This document shows, one piece after another, positions 50,297 to 58,418 of a stretch of DNA of 64,000 nt (positions within the stretch are counted from its first letter, which is position 1; each line of letters starts with the position of its first letter). Made by a program: the position numbers and the translations under genes. The DNA comes from Faecalibacterium duncaniae (GTDB lineage Bacteria; Bacillota; Clostridia; Oscillospirales; Ruminococcaceae), in assembly GCF_010509575.1 (NCBI RefSeq), contig NZ_CP048437.1, positions 1,488,001 through 1,552,000 on the forward strand, written 5' to 3'. The notes under the pieces are model-generated. The model had not been told where the DNA came from and did no database searches. It saw only the letters and a program-made list of their open reading frames with translations.

Positions 50297-51200
50297 TCTG
50301 ATCCGCGGTATTTCTGAAAACGGCGGTGTTGTGTTCTGCGGTGTGGACTCCACTGAGATTGTCCGCACGGCCGAGCAGCTGCACCACACCAGTGCGACCT
50401 GCAGCGCAGCCCTGGGCCGCCTGCTCACCGGTGCGTCCCTGATGGGCTCCATGTTCAAGGACGATGGCGATTCCATTACGCTGCGTGTGGCGGGCGGCGG
50501 CCCCACCGGCACGGTTGTTGCCTGTACCGATGGCACCGGCAATGTCAAGGGCTGTATCGACCACCCGCTGGTAGAGCTGCCTCTGAAAGCAAACGGCCAT
50601 CTGGATGTGGGCGGTGCTGTGGGCAAAAACGGCGTGCTGACTGTCATCCGTGACAACCGCCTGCAGAAAGAACCCACTGTGGGCCAGGTGCCTCTGGTCT
50701 CCGGCGAGATCGCCGAGGATCTGACCAGCTACTATGCTTACAGTGAGCAGGTGCCTACCGTCTGCGCTCTGGGGGTGCTGGTGAATACTGACCTGACCAT
50801 TGCCTGCGCGGGTGGCTTCCTGCTGCAGCTGCTGCCCGGTGCCACCGATGCCGAGATCACCCAGCTGGAGCAGAACATCGCCGCAATGCCTTCCGTTACT
50901 GAACTGCTTCGGGAAGGCAAGACCCCAGAGGATATGATGAACCTTGCACTGGCAGGCTTCAACCCCAATGTACTGGATGAGCGCGAGGTGCAGTACAAGT
51001 GTGACTGCAGTGAAGAGCGTACCGAAGAGATGCTGCTGAGCCTGGGCCGCAAGGAGCTGGAAAAGCTCCGGGATGAGGACCCTGACTGCGAGGTCGTCTG
51101 TCATTTCTGCCACACCAAGTACCACTTTGACTTGAATAAGTTGGTAGAAAAGGCCGCCTACAAAAAGGAAAAGGCCGAAACGCAGGAACCGGAAGCCTGA
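50289..51200 (+). CDS. hslO: Redox-regulated chaperone Hsp33
   Basis: A 303-residue holdase activated by oxidation. The N-terminal domain has HHTSATCSAALGRLLTGA and GGGPTGTVVA. The zinc site uses CDC (about 239-241) and CHFC (about 272-275), the C-x-C/C-x-x-C set that releases zinc under oxidative stress. The C-terminal tail after the zinc site is short and acidic/basic. ATG 50289 overlaps the previous gene by 8 bp. It fits an operon devoted to protein quality control with lon. Confidence 0.95.
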   Translation: MSNLIRGISENGGVVFCGVDSTEIVRTAEQLHHTSATCSAALGRLLTGASLMGSMFKDDGDSITLRVAGGGPTGTVVACTDGTGNVKGCIDHPLVELPLKANGHLDVGGAVGKNGVLTVIRDNRLQKEPTVGQVPLVSGEIAEDLTSYYAYSEQVPTVCALGVLVNTDLTIACAGGFLLQLLPGATDAEITQLEQNIAAMPSVTELLREGKTPEDMMNLALAGFNPNVLDEREVQYKCDCSEERTEEMLLSLGRKELEKLRDEDPDCEVVCHFCHTKYHFDLNKLVEKAAYKKEKAETQEPEA

Positions 51201-51201
51201 G

Positions 51202-51579
51202 ATGGAAAGTTATTACACGCCTTGCAAAGAATTTGATGCCTGCAATGAACTGATTGAGCGCTACTGGAAAACGGGTCAGTATGAACAATGTTTTCGAGGG
51301 CATTTACAACTTGCAGAGAAGGGGTATCCGCTGGCAGAATGCCAAGTAGGATATTTTTACTTGGAAGGCATCGGTGTCCAGAAAAATTTAGAAAAAGCTT
51401 TTTATTGGACGGAACGCGCCGCACAACATGGCGACCGTGATGCACAGTTCAATCTTGGCTGGTTCTATGAAAATGGAATTGTTGTGCCGAAGGATTTGAA
51501 ATGGGCAGAACGGTGGTATGTTCGGGCGGCAAGTCAACGACAAAAGGAAGCACTTGAAAAAATTAAAAAGATTAAATAA
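51202..51579 (+). CDS. Sel1-repeat protein
   Basis: A 125-residue protein with two to three Sel1-like tetratricopeptide repeats: AECQVGYFYLEGIGVQKNLE-KAFYWTERAAQHGDRDAQFN then LGWFYENGIVVPKDLKWAERW (each A-x-x-x-L/V-G-x-x-Y-x-x-G-x-G-V). Sel1 repeats mediate protein contacts. It starts 1 bp after the hslO stop but has AT-richer codon use than the four upstream genes, so it may be a later addition to the operon. The function is unknown; a terminator follows directly. Confidence 0.83.
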   Translation: MESYYTPCKEFDACNELIERYWKTGQYEQCFRGHLQLAEKGYPLAECQVGYFYLEGIGVQKNLEKAFYWTERAAQHGDRDAQFNLGWFYENGIVVPKDLKWAERWYVRAASQRQKEALEKIKKIK

Positions 51580-51587
51580 GCAAAATA

Positions 51588-51616
51588 GCCCGGAGCGAAA
51601 AACTCCGGGCCGTTTT
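51588..51616. terminator. Bidirectional terminator between sel1 gene and yqfD
   Basis: GCCCGGAG (51588-51595) pairs with CTCCGGGC (51603-51610); T-rich ends on both strands. Confidence 0.85.
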
Positions 51617-52752
51617 CAGGTGCAGATGTCAGCGATGATGGTGTAGACCACCCGGTAATGCAGCATATTGTTCTCGGTTGTGACATCTACTTTCTGCGCC
51701 ACAAATTCTGCGTCCGGGTAATCATTTTGCAAGGCCTGTAAGCCATGCAGACGGGCCAGTGCTCTGGCTTCATCCTCTGAGGAATGAACTTCACTTTCTG
51801 CCTGTTCGTAATAGGTGGTTTCCTCGACGGAAAGCGGGAGCGTCAGCCCCAGAAGCTCCGGTTGAAGATGCCGTGTGACCGCCGTGGAATCGTCCGCAGG
51901 AGAGAAAAGGGAAGGCAATGGGAACACCCGCCCGGCAAGGAAAAGCCTTCGCTGAACAACAGTGTTCCCGGTCAGCTGGAATGCGGCAGCCGTCAGTGGA
52001 AGCTCTTCCGCAAACTCCCACTCGAACTGTGCCCGGACGCTTCCAGCGGCAGGCTGAAAGATCAGCGTGCCGTTCCGTTCAGCCCGGGCAGTGCCGATGA
52101 GTCCCTGGCCTTTTTCCACTGCCTGCCCGGGAACCACCAGCATCGTCCCGCTGATAAGGTTTGTGTTGACCACCGTACCCGCAGTCTTTGCCCGCAGGCC
52201 ATGGAGCGTTCCGGCGGCGATCTCCGGCACCGGTTTGGCTTCTGCCGCTTCCAGTTCCAGCCGCCCATCCAGAAAATTCAGGCTGACCCACGAGAACTCA
52301 CCGCTTTGCAGCAGAGCATATTCCCCGGCGGCAAGTTTTTCCTGCGTGACGATACTGCCCGGCATCAGGAAAACGGTTTCCCGCAGCACGGAAGCGGCCC
52401 GCGCCTGCTGGCCGGTCGTCAGGCTAGAAGCATCCACAGCCCAGACAAGGCCCTGTGACCAAAGCAAAAGCGGCACAAACAGCAAAAGCCCGGCCCACAG
52501 CCCCCGCCGCCGGAGGTAGGGCCGCAGGAGAAAAAACAGCCCTGTCTTTTTGCGGATGCACAGATGCACCCGCCGCTTGCGGGCAAGTTTTGCCAGCCGG
52601 AGGTAACGCCATGCCGCACATCGGGCTGTAAAGCCGCCGGGAGCAGGGAAGATGTCGGTGAGATGCAGGCCTGTCCGTGCAGCTTCGGAGAGCAGGCCCT
52701 CGGTATCACCGTTCCGGGCAGAAAATGCTGCCCCGGCCCAAAGCTGTAAGAT
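51616..52752 (-). CDS. yqfD: Sporulation protein YqfD, apparent non-standard start codon
   Basis: About 378 residues of the stage IV YqfD family, membrane proteins of unknown role. LQLWAGAAFSARNGDTEGLL is the family's start region, a positively charged helix precedes the single transmembrane segment (GLWAGLLLFVPLLLWSQGLVW, about 95-115) and the extracellular part follows. No ATG, GTG or TTG exists in frame near the homology start. The best candidate is ATC 52752, 7 bases after GGGAGGG, 13 bp downstream of yqfC. A sequencing error or loss of the start is the alternative. Confidence 0.78.
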   Translation of the reverse strand: MLQLWAGAAFSARNGDTEGLLSEAARTGLHLTDIFPAPGGFTARCAAWRYLRLAKLARKRRVHLCIRKKTGLFFLLRPYLRRRGLWAGLLLFVPLLLWSQGLVWAVDASSLTTGQQARAASVLRETVFLMPGSIVTQEKLAAGEYALLQSGEFSWVSLNFLDGRLELEAAEAKPVPEIAAGTLHGLRAKTAGTVVNTNLISGTMLVVPGQAVEKGQGLIGTARAERNGTLIFQPAAGSVRAQFEWEFAEELPLTAAAFQLTGNTVVQRRLFLAGRVFPLPSLFSPADDSTAVTRHLQPELLGLTLPLSVEETTYYEQAESEVHSSEDEARALARLHGLQALQNDYPDAEFVAQKVDVTTENNMLHYRVVYTIIADICT

Positions 52753-52765
52753 GCTGCATCCCTCC

Positions 52766-53053
52766 CTAATTGCTGGAAAATTCTGTGCGTAAAAACCGCC
52801 CCCGCAGGGTAATTCGGTGAGCGGCCAGCGTTTCGATTCTAAGCCCGTCCCCATACACGGTGAACAACCCGCCCGCGAATTCCAGGCAGAGCCTGCCCTC
52901 CTCATAGGTGCGCACCCTGCGAAAGTGCTCGATCTCCATCACACCTCCGCTCAGATAGACAGAGGGCTGGCCGTAAAAGCCCCGGGGAGGCTGGCGCAGC
53001 ATCCGGCCAAACCAGCCGCGCAGGGAGAGCCGCCCGGTTTTCTGCTGTTTCAC
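52766..53053 (-). CDS. yqfC: Sporulation protein YqfC (YabP family)
   Basis: A 95-residue YabP/YqfC-type sporulation protein. SVYLSGGVMEIEHFRRVRTYEEGRL and LEFAGGLFTVYGDGLRIETL-AAHRITLRGRF match the beta-rich family pattern. GTG 53053 is chosen, with GGGGAGGGAG upstream; the longer frame from 53095 has no ribosome site. It is followed by yqfD 13 bp later, as in Bacillus, where yqfC-yqfD are mother-cell (sigma-E) genes. The promoter region is only about 70 bp and shared with the divergent gene. Confidence 0.85.
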   Translation of the reverse strand: MKQQKTGRLSLRGWFGRMLRQPPRGFYGQPSVYLSGGVMEIEHFRRVRTYEEGRLCLEFAGGLFTVYGDGLRIETLAAHRITLRGRFLRTEFSSN

Positions 53054-53122
53054 ACCCGCTCCCTCCCCGCCGGGCAAAACTGCGCCCCGTATCACATATA
53101 TATGGAACCGGAGGGCGTGTGT

Positions 53123-54232
53123 ATGAATCAGCTTTTCAGATGGGATCAGATGGGTTTGTTTTTGCTGGCACTGGCGGCAGGGATTCTGCCGTTTGCAGTG
53201 CCGGAGGTTTGTGCCGCTGCTCTGCGGGAAGGGCTGACCCTCTGCAGCGGGCCGCTGCTGCTCTCGCTGTTCCCGTTTCTCGTGGTATCGCGCTTACTCA
53301 TCCAATGCCCGGAAAGCGACCTGCTGGCCCTGCCGTTCCGTCTGGCGGCGTGGGGCATCGGCATCCGCACACCCTGTGCAGCACGGGTGCTCTGCATCGG
53401 GTTCCTGGGTGGCTTTGCACCAGCGGCCAGTGCTGCGGCGCAAGCAGTCAGGACCGGTCAGCTTACGGCTGAGGAAGCGGACGCTCTGCTGCCTGCCTGT
53501 ATTTGTTCCGGGCCATCCTTTGTGGTTCTGACGGTAGGGCAGAGTCTGCTGGGCAGTGCAGAGCTTGGCGTGCTGCTGTTTGCGTCACAGATCACCGCAA
53601 ATTATCTGACCGCCGCCCTGCTGAACCGGTTTGCAGGAGTGCGTTCGGTCAAATTGGGATCTGCAGCGCCAGCATCCCCTGCACCGCCGCGGCTGGATGA
53701 GATCCTGGCCGATGCCGCCATAACGTACTGCAAGCTCTGCGGTTTTATCCTCTTTTTCCGGATGCTGGCCGCCGGGGCAGGGGCGCTTTTGCCTGCCGAT
53801 GCGGGCACACTCTGTTCCATTCTGCTGGAGGTCTGCTCCGGCTGTGACCTGGCCTCCCGCACCGGACGATGGGGGAGCCTGCTCTGCTGTGCAGCACTGA
53901 GCGTGCAGGGTCTTTCCGTGTTGCTGCAGGTGCGCACCATCTGCCCGCCGGAAATGACCCTGCGCCCGCTCTACCGGGCCAGGATGCTCCATCTGCCGCT
54001 TTCATTGGCCCTGTTCTATCTGCTGCTGCCGGGCGGGGAGGCGGACGTGTTCAGTACTCTGCCTGCCCGGGTCCTTTTGATGCGGCGGGTGCCGCCGGAT
54101 TGTGCCCTGCTCGTTTTTGCAGTGTGTTGTATGGCAGTCTGCACTTTGCGCAGTGGAATCCGTCAAGTTGAACAGAAACAGATGGCAAGAAATGCAGGTG
54201 GGTGTTGTATAAATTCCAAAACTTTGCTATAA
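53123..54232 (+). CDS. ylbJ: YlbJ-like sporulation membrane protein (nucleoside-recognition fold)
   Basis: A 369-residue polytopic membrane protein with about eight helices. LFPFLVVSRLLIQ near 58-70, the Gly-rich LCIGFLGGFAPAASAAAQAV (about 93-112) and the central ICSGPSFVVLTVGQSLLG loop (about 130-148) are like YlbJ/SpoVM-type nucleoside-recognition (Gate) proteins, needed for cortex in Bacillus. Similarity is moderate and the protein is Cys-rich (about 20), unusual for the family. ATG 53123 follows GGAGGGCGTGTGT. It is divergent from yqfC-yqfD. Confidence 0.62.
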   Translation: MNQLFRWDQMGLFLLALAAGILPFAVPEVCAAALREGLTLCSGPLLLSLFPFLVVSRLLIQCPESDLLALPFRLAAWGIGIRTPCAARVLCIGFLGGFAPAASAAAQAVRTGQLTAEEADALLPACICSGPSFVVLTVGQSLLGSAELGVLLFASQITANYLTAALLNRFAGVRSVKLGSAAPASPAPPRLDEILADAAITYCKLCGFILFFRMLAAGAGALLPADAGTLCSILLEVCSGCDLASRTGRWGSLLCCAALSVQGLSVLLQVRTICPPEMTLRPLYRARMLHLPLSLALFYLLLPGGEADVFSTLPARVLLMRRVPPDCALLVFAVCCMAVCTLRSGIRQVEQKQMARNAGGCCINSKTLL

Positions 54233-54233
54233 T
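54205..54233 (+). promoter_or_regulatory. Promoter of the Asp23-nusB-recN operon
   Basis: TTGTAT (54205-54210), 17-bp spacer, TATAAT (54228-54233). It overlaps the end of the YlbJ-like gene. Confidence 0.78.
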
Positions 54234-54325
54234 AAGACGTAAGCATTCAATGACAGGGAAGCTTCCCTGAACAGATGGAAATAAAATAAATGAGCACACG
54301 CTTATTTTAGATGGAGGACCATAGA

Positions 54326-54691
54326 ATGGATTTACAGAATATGGATCTTAAGGGCGGGAGCCTGCAAATTTCCACCGAGGTCATCGGCAAGATCGCACGC
54401 TGTGCTGCACTGGAAGTGGACGGTGTGTCCGAGGTCTCCTGCGGTAAGCAGAACAAAAAGGTCAAGGAGCTGCTGGCTGCTGCCAGTATCCAGCCCCCTG
54501 TTACCGTGGAGATGCGGGACGGCACCGCTGAACTGACCCTGAATCTGGTGGTCAAGTTTGGTGCAAAGATCCCTGCTGTGGCCGAAAAGGTACAGGAGAA
54601 TGTCAAGTCTGCTGTTCAGAACATGACCAATGTCACGGTAAGCCGTGTGAACCTTGTCATTGCCGGCCTTGCGGCTGAGGAACAGGAATAA
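54326..54691 (+). CDS. Asp23/Gls24-family envelope stress protein
   Basis: A 121-residue protein of the Asp23/YloU/YqhY type. LQISTEVIGKIARCAALEVDGV and the NLVVKFGAKIPAVAEKVQENVKSAVQNMT segment are the family core; VSRVNLVIAG ends it. In Firmicutes an Asp23 member (YqhY) precedes nusB, with a link to acetyl-CoA carboxylase or lipid metabolism. The start is ATG 54326 with GGAGG 9 bases upstream; the ATG at 54311 is the alternative. First gene of the operon. Confidence 0.9.
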   Translation: MDLQNMDLKGGSLQISTEVIGKIARCAALEVDGVSEVSCGKQNKKVKELLAAASIQPPVTVEMRDGTAELTLNLVVKFGAKIPAVAEKVQENVKSAVQNMTNVTVSRVNLVIAGLAAEEQE

Positions 54692-54710
54692 AAAGTAGAA
54701 GAGGAAGATT

Positions 54711-55154
54711 ATGGAAAATATTTTGCCCCGTCGTGAAGCCCGTGAGAATGCGTTCCTGCTGGCTTTTTCCCAGACCTTTGGTGATGTGCCCCTGCAGGAA
54801 GCACTGGATACGAACAACGAGTGTGGCGAAGAGCGTCCTGTGGATGTGTTCGGCCAGCGCCTGCTGAGTGCCTATTACAGCCACTCTGCAGAGGTGGATG
54901 ACCTCATCCGTGACCATCTGCGCAACTGGACCATGGAGCGCCTGCCCCGCGTCAGCCTGACTGTCCTGCGTCTGGCTCTGGCTGAGATGCTGTATGGCGA
55001 CGAGCGTAAGCCCGGTGTTGTCATCAATGAGGCTGTGGAGCTGACCAAGAAATACGGCGCAGATGAGGACTATCAGTTCGTGAATGGTCTGCTGGGTGCT
55101 GTTGCCCGTGAGCAGGGTCTGGATACGGAGCCGGTGGAGTCGGAAGAACAGTGA
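54711..55154 (+). CDS. nusB: Transcription antitermination factor NusB
   Basis: A 147-residue all-helical RNA-binding protein that with NusE forms the rRNA antitermination complex. RREARENAFLLAFSQTFGDV and the C-terminal signature VVINEAVELTKKYGADEDYQFVNGLLG are typical. GAAGAGGAAG precedes the ATG, 19 bp after the Asp23 gene. The stop overlaps the next start by 4 bp (GTGA). Confidence 0.95.
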   Translation: MENILPRREARENAFLLAFSQTFGDVPLQEALDTNNECGEERPVDVFGQRLLSAYYSHSAEVDDLIRDHLRNWTMERLPRVSLTVLRLALAEMLYGDERKPGVVINEAVELTKKYGADEDYQFVNGLLGAVAREQGLDTEPVESEEQ

Positions 55155-56089
55155 GCCACTATACGCTGGGCATCGACACAAGCAACTATGCAACCTCTCT
55201 GGCGGTTTTTCACACAGCCGGAGAGGTTGTTTGCGCAAAGAAACGTTTTCTGCCGGTCAAGGAGGGCCAACTGGGCCTGCGGCAGAGTGATGCGCTCTTC
55301 CACCATACCGCGGCTCTGCCCGAGATGCTGGAGGAGCTTGGCCGGGAGTTTGATCTGACCCAAATCTCGGCAGTGGGTGTTTCCCAGAAACCGCGCCCCG
55401 TGGAGGGAAGCTACATGCCCTGCTTCCTGGCGGGTGTCAGCGCGGCCACAGCCTTTGCGCAGGCCCGGGGCATCCCGCTCATCCATACCACCCATCAGCA
55501 GGGACACGCGGCGGCAGCGCTGTTTGCAGCAAAAGGGGAAGAACTCTTCCGCCAGAAAGTGCTGCTCTTCCACATCTCAGGCGGTACAACGGATCTTCTG
55601 CTCTGCAATGAGGTAAAAGAAATCACCACACTGGGCACCAGCACCGACCTATACGCCGGGCAGGCAGTGGATCGTGTGGGGGTCAAGCTGGGGTTTGGCT
55701 TCCCGGCAGGTGTGGAAGTTTCCCGTCTGGCTGCCTTGTGTGAGGAACCCATTAAGCCCAGATCCAGCGTGAAGGGGATGCAGTGCAGTCTTTCGGGGCT
55801 GGAAAATCAGTGCAACGCCCTGCTGAATGAGGGCAAAACCCCGGAGTATGTCTGCAAATACTGCCTGCTCTGTGTGGCAGACACTGTGGTCAAGATGACA
55901 AAAGCCGCCCAGAAGGAATACCCCGGCCTGCCGGTGGTTTGTGCGGGCGGTGTGATGAGCAGTGATATCATCCGCGCCTGGGTGCAGCAGCGCCTGCCGC
56001 AGGTGTATTTCGTGCCCGGGCAGTATTCCAGCGACAACGCCATCGGTGTGTCCATTCTTGCCGCACAGGGGGCTGGATTATGGCTGTAG
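55151..56089 (+). CDS. Kae1/TsaD-like peptidase M22-family protein
   Basis: A 312-residue Kae1/TsaD-fold ATPase of the O-sialoglycoprotein endopeptidase (M22) family. GIDTSNYATSLAVF (about 6-19) is phosphate 1, HTTHQQGHAAAA (about 111-122) carries the metal histidines, FHISGGTTDLLLC is phosphate 2 and VCAGGVMSSDIIRA the adenosine motif. It is shorter than TsaD and lacks several typical insertions, so it is likely a paralogue rather than the tRNA t6A enzyme itself. It sits in a coupled position between nusB and xseA. GTG 55151 is the start. Confidence 0.82.
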   Translation: MSHYTLGIDTSNYATSLAVFHTAGEVVCAKKRFLPVKEGQLGLRQSDALFHHTAALPEMLEELGREFDLTQISAVGVSQKPRPVEGSYMPCFLAGVSAATAFAQARGIPLIHTTHQQGHAAAALFAAKGEELFRQKVLLFHISGGTTDLLLCNEVKEITTLGTSTDLYAGQAVDRVGVKLGFGFPAGVEVSRLAALCEEPIKPRSSVKGMQCSLSGLENQCNALLNEGKTPEYVCKYCLLCVADTVVKMTKAAQKEYPGLPVVCAGGVMSSDIIRAWVQQRLPQVYFVPGQYSSDNAIGVSILAAQGAGLWL

Positions 56090-57303
56090 TGATCTCAGTC
56101 TCGGCCCTGAACCGGTACGTCAAGAATCTGCTGGACGTGAATGATGTTCTGTTCGATCTGGCCCTGCGGGGCGAGATCGCCAACTTTGTGCAGAACGCCC
56201 GGAGCGGGCACTGCTACTTTTCCCTGCGGGACGAAGCCGCCAGCGTCAGGGCTGTGATGTTCCGCTCCGATGCGCGGCGGCTGGGCTTCCAGCCCGAAGA
56301 GGGCATGAAGGTGGTGGTGCGCTGCCGTGTGACCCTCTACGAGCGGGACGGTGCGTTTCAGGTCTATGTCAACGACATGTTTCCGGACGGCATCGGTTCG
56401 ACACAGCTGGCCTTTGAACAGCTGAAGGCAAAACTGGACAAAGAAGGACTGTTTGCACCGGAGCATAAAAAGCCGCTGCCCCGGTTCCCGCAGTGTATCG
56501 GCCTTGTTACCAGCAAGACCGGTGCTGCACTGCAGGATATCCGCAATGTCATCGGTCGGCGCTGGCCCGCAGTGCGTCTGCTGCTGGCTCCTGTGAATGT
56601 GCAGGGCTTTGAAGCGGCAGAGGAGATCGCCGATGCCATTACCCGGCTGGACAAAAGCGGGCTGGTGGACGAGATCATTGTAGCGCGCGGCGGCGGAAGC
56701 CGGGAGGATCTGTGGGTATTCAACGCCGAGGTCATTGCCCGGGCGGCCTACCGCTGCAAAACGCCCCTCATCAGCGCCATTGGTCACGAGATCGATTTTA
56801 CGATCCTGGATTTTGTGGCAGATCAGCGCGCGCCCACGCCCTCAGCGGCGGCAGAGCTTGCTGTGCCCGACCGTGCCGAACAAGGACGAAAATTATGCAC
56901 TTTGGAAGAAAATATTCACAATTGTATCCAATTTAAGCTGAGTTTATGTTATAATAGGCTGGAACAGACCGAACAGCTGCTTTCCCGTGCTGGTGTACAG
57001 GCAGCGCTGGAGGAACGTGCTGCCCGCCTGGATACTCTGGCCGGGCGGCTGCAAACTGCCGCCAGAGGTAAGCTGCAGGCCGGAGAGCTGCGTCTGAAGC
57101 ATACGGCAGCACTTGCCGCATCCCTGAACCCCTACGGTGTGCTGGCCCGCGGCTATGCCATGGTGCAGGACAATAGGGGAAGGATCTGCACGCCGGATGC
57201 GCTCCGGCCCGGGCAGACCTGTAAACTCCGGGGCACGGAACACCGCGTGACCTGCACGGTCAATACAGTGGAGGAACTGGATGAGAGCACCCAAAAGCTT
57301 TGA
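56080..57303 (+). CDS. xseA: Exonuclease VII large subunit
   Basis: Catalytic subunit of exodeoxyribonuclease VII, 407 residues, degrading single-stranded DNA from both ends. The N-terminal OB-fold starts [20 protein letters not shown] and [22 protein letters not shown]. The catalytic region follows: [45 protein letters not shown] and [29 protein letters not shown]. The C-terminal coiled coil (about 275-345) binds XseB. It overlaps the gene upstream by 10 bp and xseB by 23 bp. Confidence 0.96.
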   Translation: [407 protein letters not shown]

Positions 57304-57496
57304 GGATGGAATGACCCGGCTGGAAGCCATCCTTGAACAGATGCAGCAGCCGGAAACAACGCTGGCGGAATCGGTCAAACTCTATGCCGAAGCCGCATCC
57401 CTGATGGATTATTGTAACGGTACGCTGGAAAAGGCCACGCTGCAGCTGGATGAGATCGACGCGCAGCGGGCCCCCCGGCCGGATGCCGCACATTAA
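57281..57496 (+). CDS. xseB: Exonuclease VII small subunit
   Basis: A 71-residue helical subunit that coats the XseA coiled coil. KSFEDGMTRLEAILEQMQQP-ETTLAESVKLYAEAASL is the complete family pattern, with the helical hairpin after it. It starts inside xseA (23-bp overlap), so it is translationally coupled. A Pro-rich tail is dispensable-looking. Confidence 0.94.
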   Translation: MRAPKSFEDGMTRLEAILEQMQQPETTLAESVKLYAEAASLMDYCNGTLEKATLQLDEIDAQRAPRPDAAH

Positions 57497-57508
57497 GGAG
57501 GAAGTTTC

Positions 57509-58390
57509 ATGGATTACGCGAAGCAGTATCAAGAGTATCTTGCCCGGGCAAATCAGGCACTGGAAAAGGCCTGCGAGACTTTTTTGCCCGAGGAATCTGA
57601 GGTCTGCCGGGCTGCCCGTTACAGCCTGCTGGGCGGCGGCAAACGCATCCGCGCAGTGCTGGTTCTGGCCGTGTGCGATATGCTCAACGGCAGCGCTGAA
57701 GCAGCCGAGCAATTTGCGGCGGCGGTCGAGATGCTGCACTGCTATTCTCTGATCCATGATGACCTGCCCTGCATGGACAACGATGACCTGCGCCGGGGCA
57801 AGCCCAGCTGCCACAAGGCCTTTGGTGAATCCACTGCTATGCTGGCCGGCGATGTACTATTGACCGAGGCGTTCAACGTGGTCGCAAATGCGCCGGCTTC
57901 GCCCATTGTCAGTGTGCAGGCCGCAAAGGCCTTGGGCGCTGGTGCGGGCAGCCATGGCATGGTTTACGGGCAGGAGCTTGACCTGAAATATGAGGCACTG
58001 GCTGCCACCGAGGAGCAGCTGCGGCTGATCCACCGGAACAAGACCGGTGCGCTCATCAATGCTGCTGTTCAGATGGGTGCTGCCGCTGCTCAGGCCAATG
58101 AGACCCAGTGCAAGGAGCTGGAGGACTATGCTTTCGGCATTGGTCTGGTGTTCCAGATCGTGGACGATGTGCTGGATGTGACCAGCACCGCCGAACAGCT
58201 GGGCAAACCCATTGGCAGCGACAGTGAGAACGGCAAGACCACCTTTGTGACCTTGTATGGGGCCGAGGGTGCCATGGAGCTGGCAAAAAAACTGAACAAC
58301 GAGACCTGCGCCTCCCTGCACGAGGAATTTGGCGAAAAGGCCGCTTTCCTGGAGCAGCTGGCAAAAGAGCTGCTGGTGCGCCGCAGCTGA
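57509..58390 (+). CDS. ispA: Farnesyl/geranyl diphosphate synthase
   Basis: A 293-residue trans-isoprenyl diphosphate synthase condensing IPP with DMAPP/GPP. First Asp-rich motif LIHDDLPCMDNDDLRRGKPS (about 84-103; DDxxxxD with the two-residue insertion of bacterial FPP synthases). Second motif is FQIVDDVLDVTS (about 215). LGGGKRIRAVLV is the substrate Lys-Arg motif. GGAGGAAG precedes the ATG. It is placed with dxs as the isoprenoid arm of the operon. Confidence 0.95.
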   Translation: MDYAKQYQEYLARANQALEKACETFLPEESEVCRAARYSLLGGGKRIRAVLVLAVCDMLNGSAEAAEQFAAAVEMLHCYSLIHDDLPCMDNDDLRRGKPSCHKAFGESTAMLAGDVLLTEAFNVVANAPASPIVSVQAAKALGAGAGSHGMVYGQELDLKYEALAATEEQLRLIHRNKTGALINAAVQMGAAAAQANETQCKELEDYAFGIGLVFQIVDDVLDVTSTAEQLGKPIGSDSENGKTTFVTLYGAEGAMELAKKLNNETCASLHEEFGEKAAFLEQLAKELLVRRS

Positions 58391-58418
58391 TCCGAAAAAA
58401 TAAGAAGGTGGAACTACC

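Noticed and set aside
55151..56089. Assignment as the t6A enzyme TsaD
   Set aside because: The protein is shorter than TsaD and sits in an operon position usually filled by a Kae1-like paralogue. No tsaB/tsaE/rimI neighbours are present.
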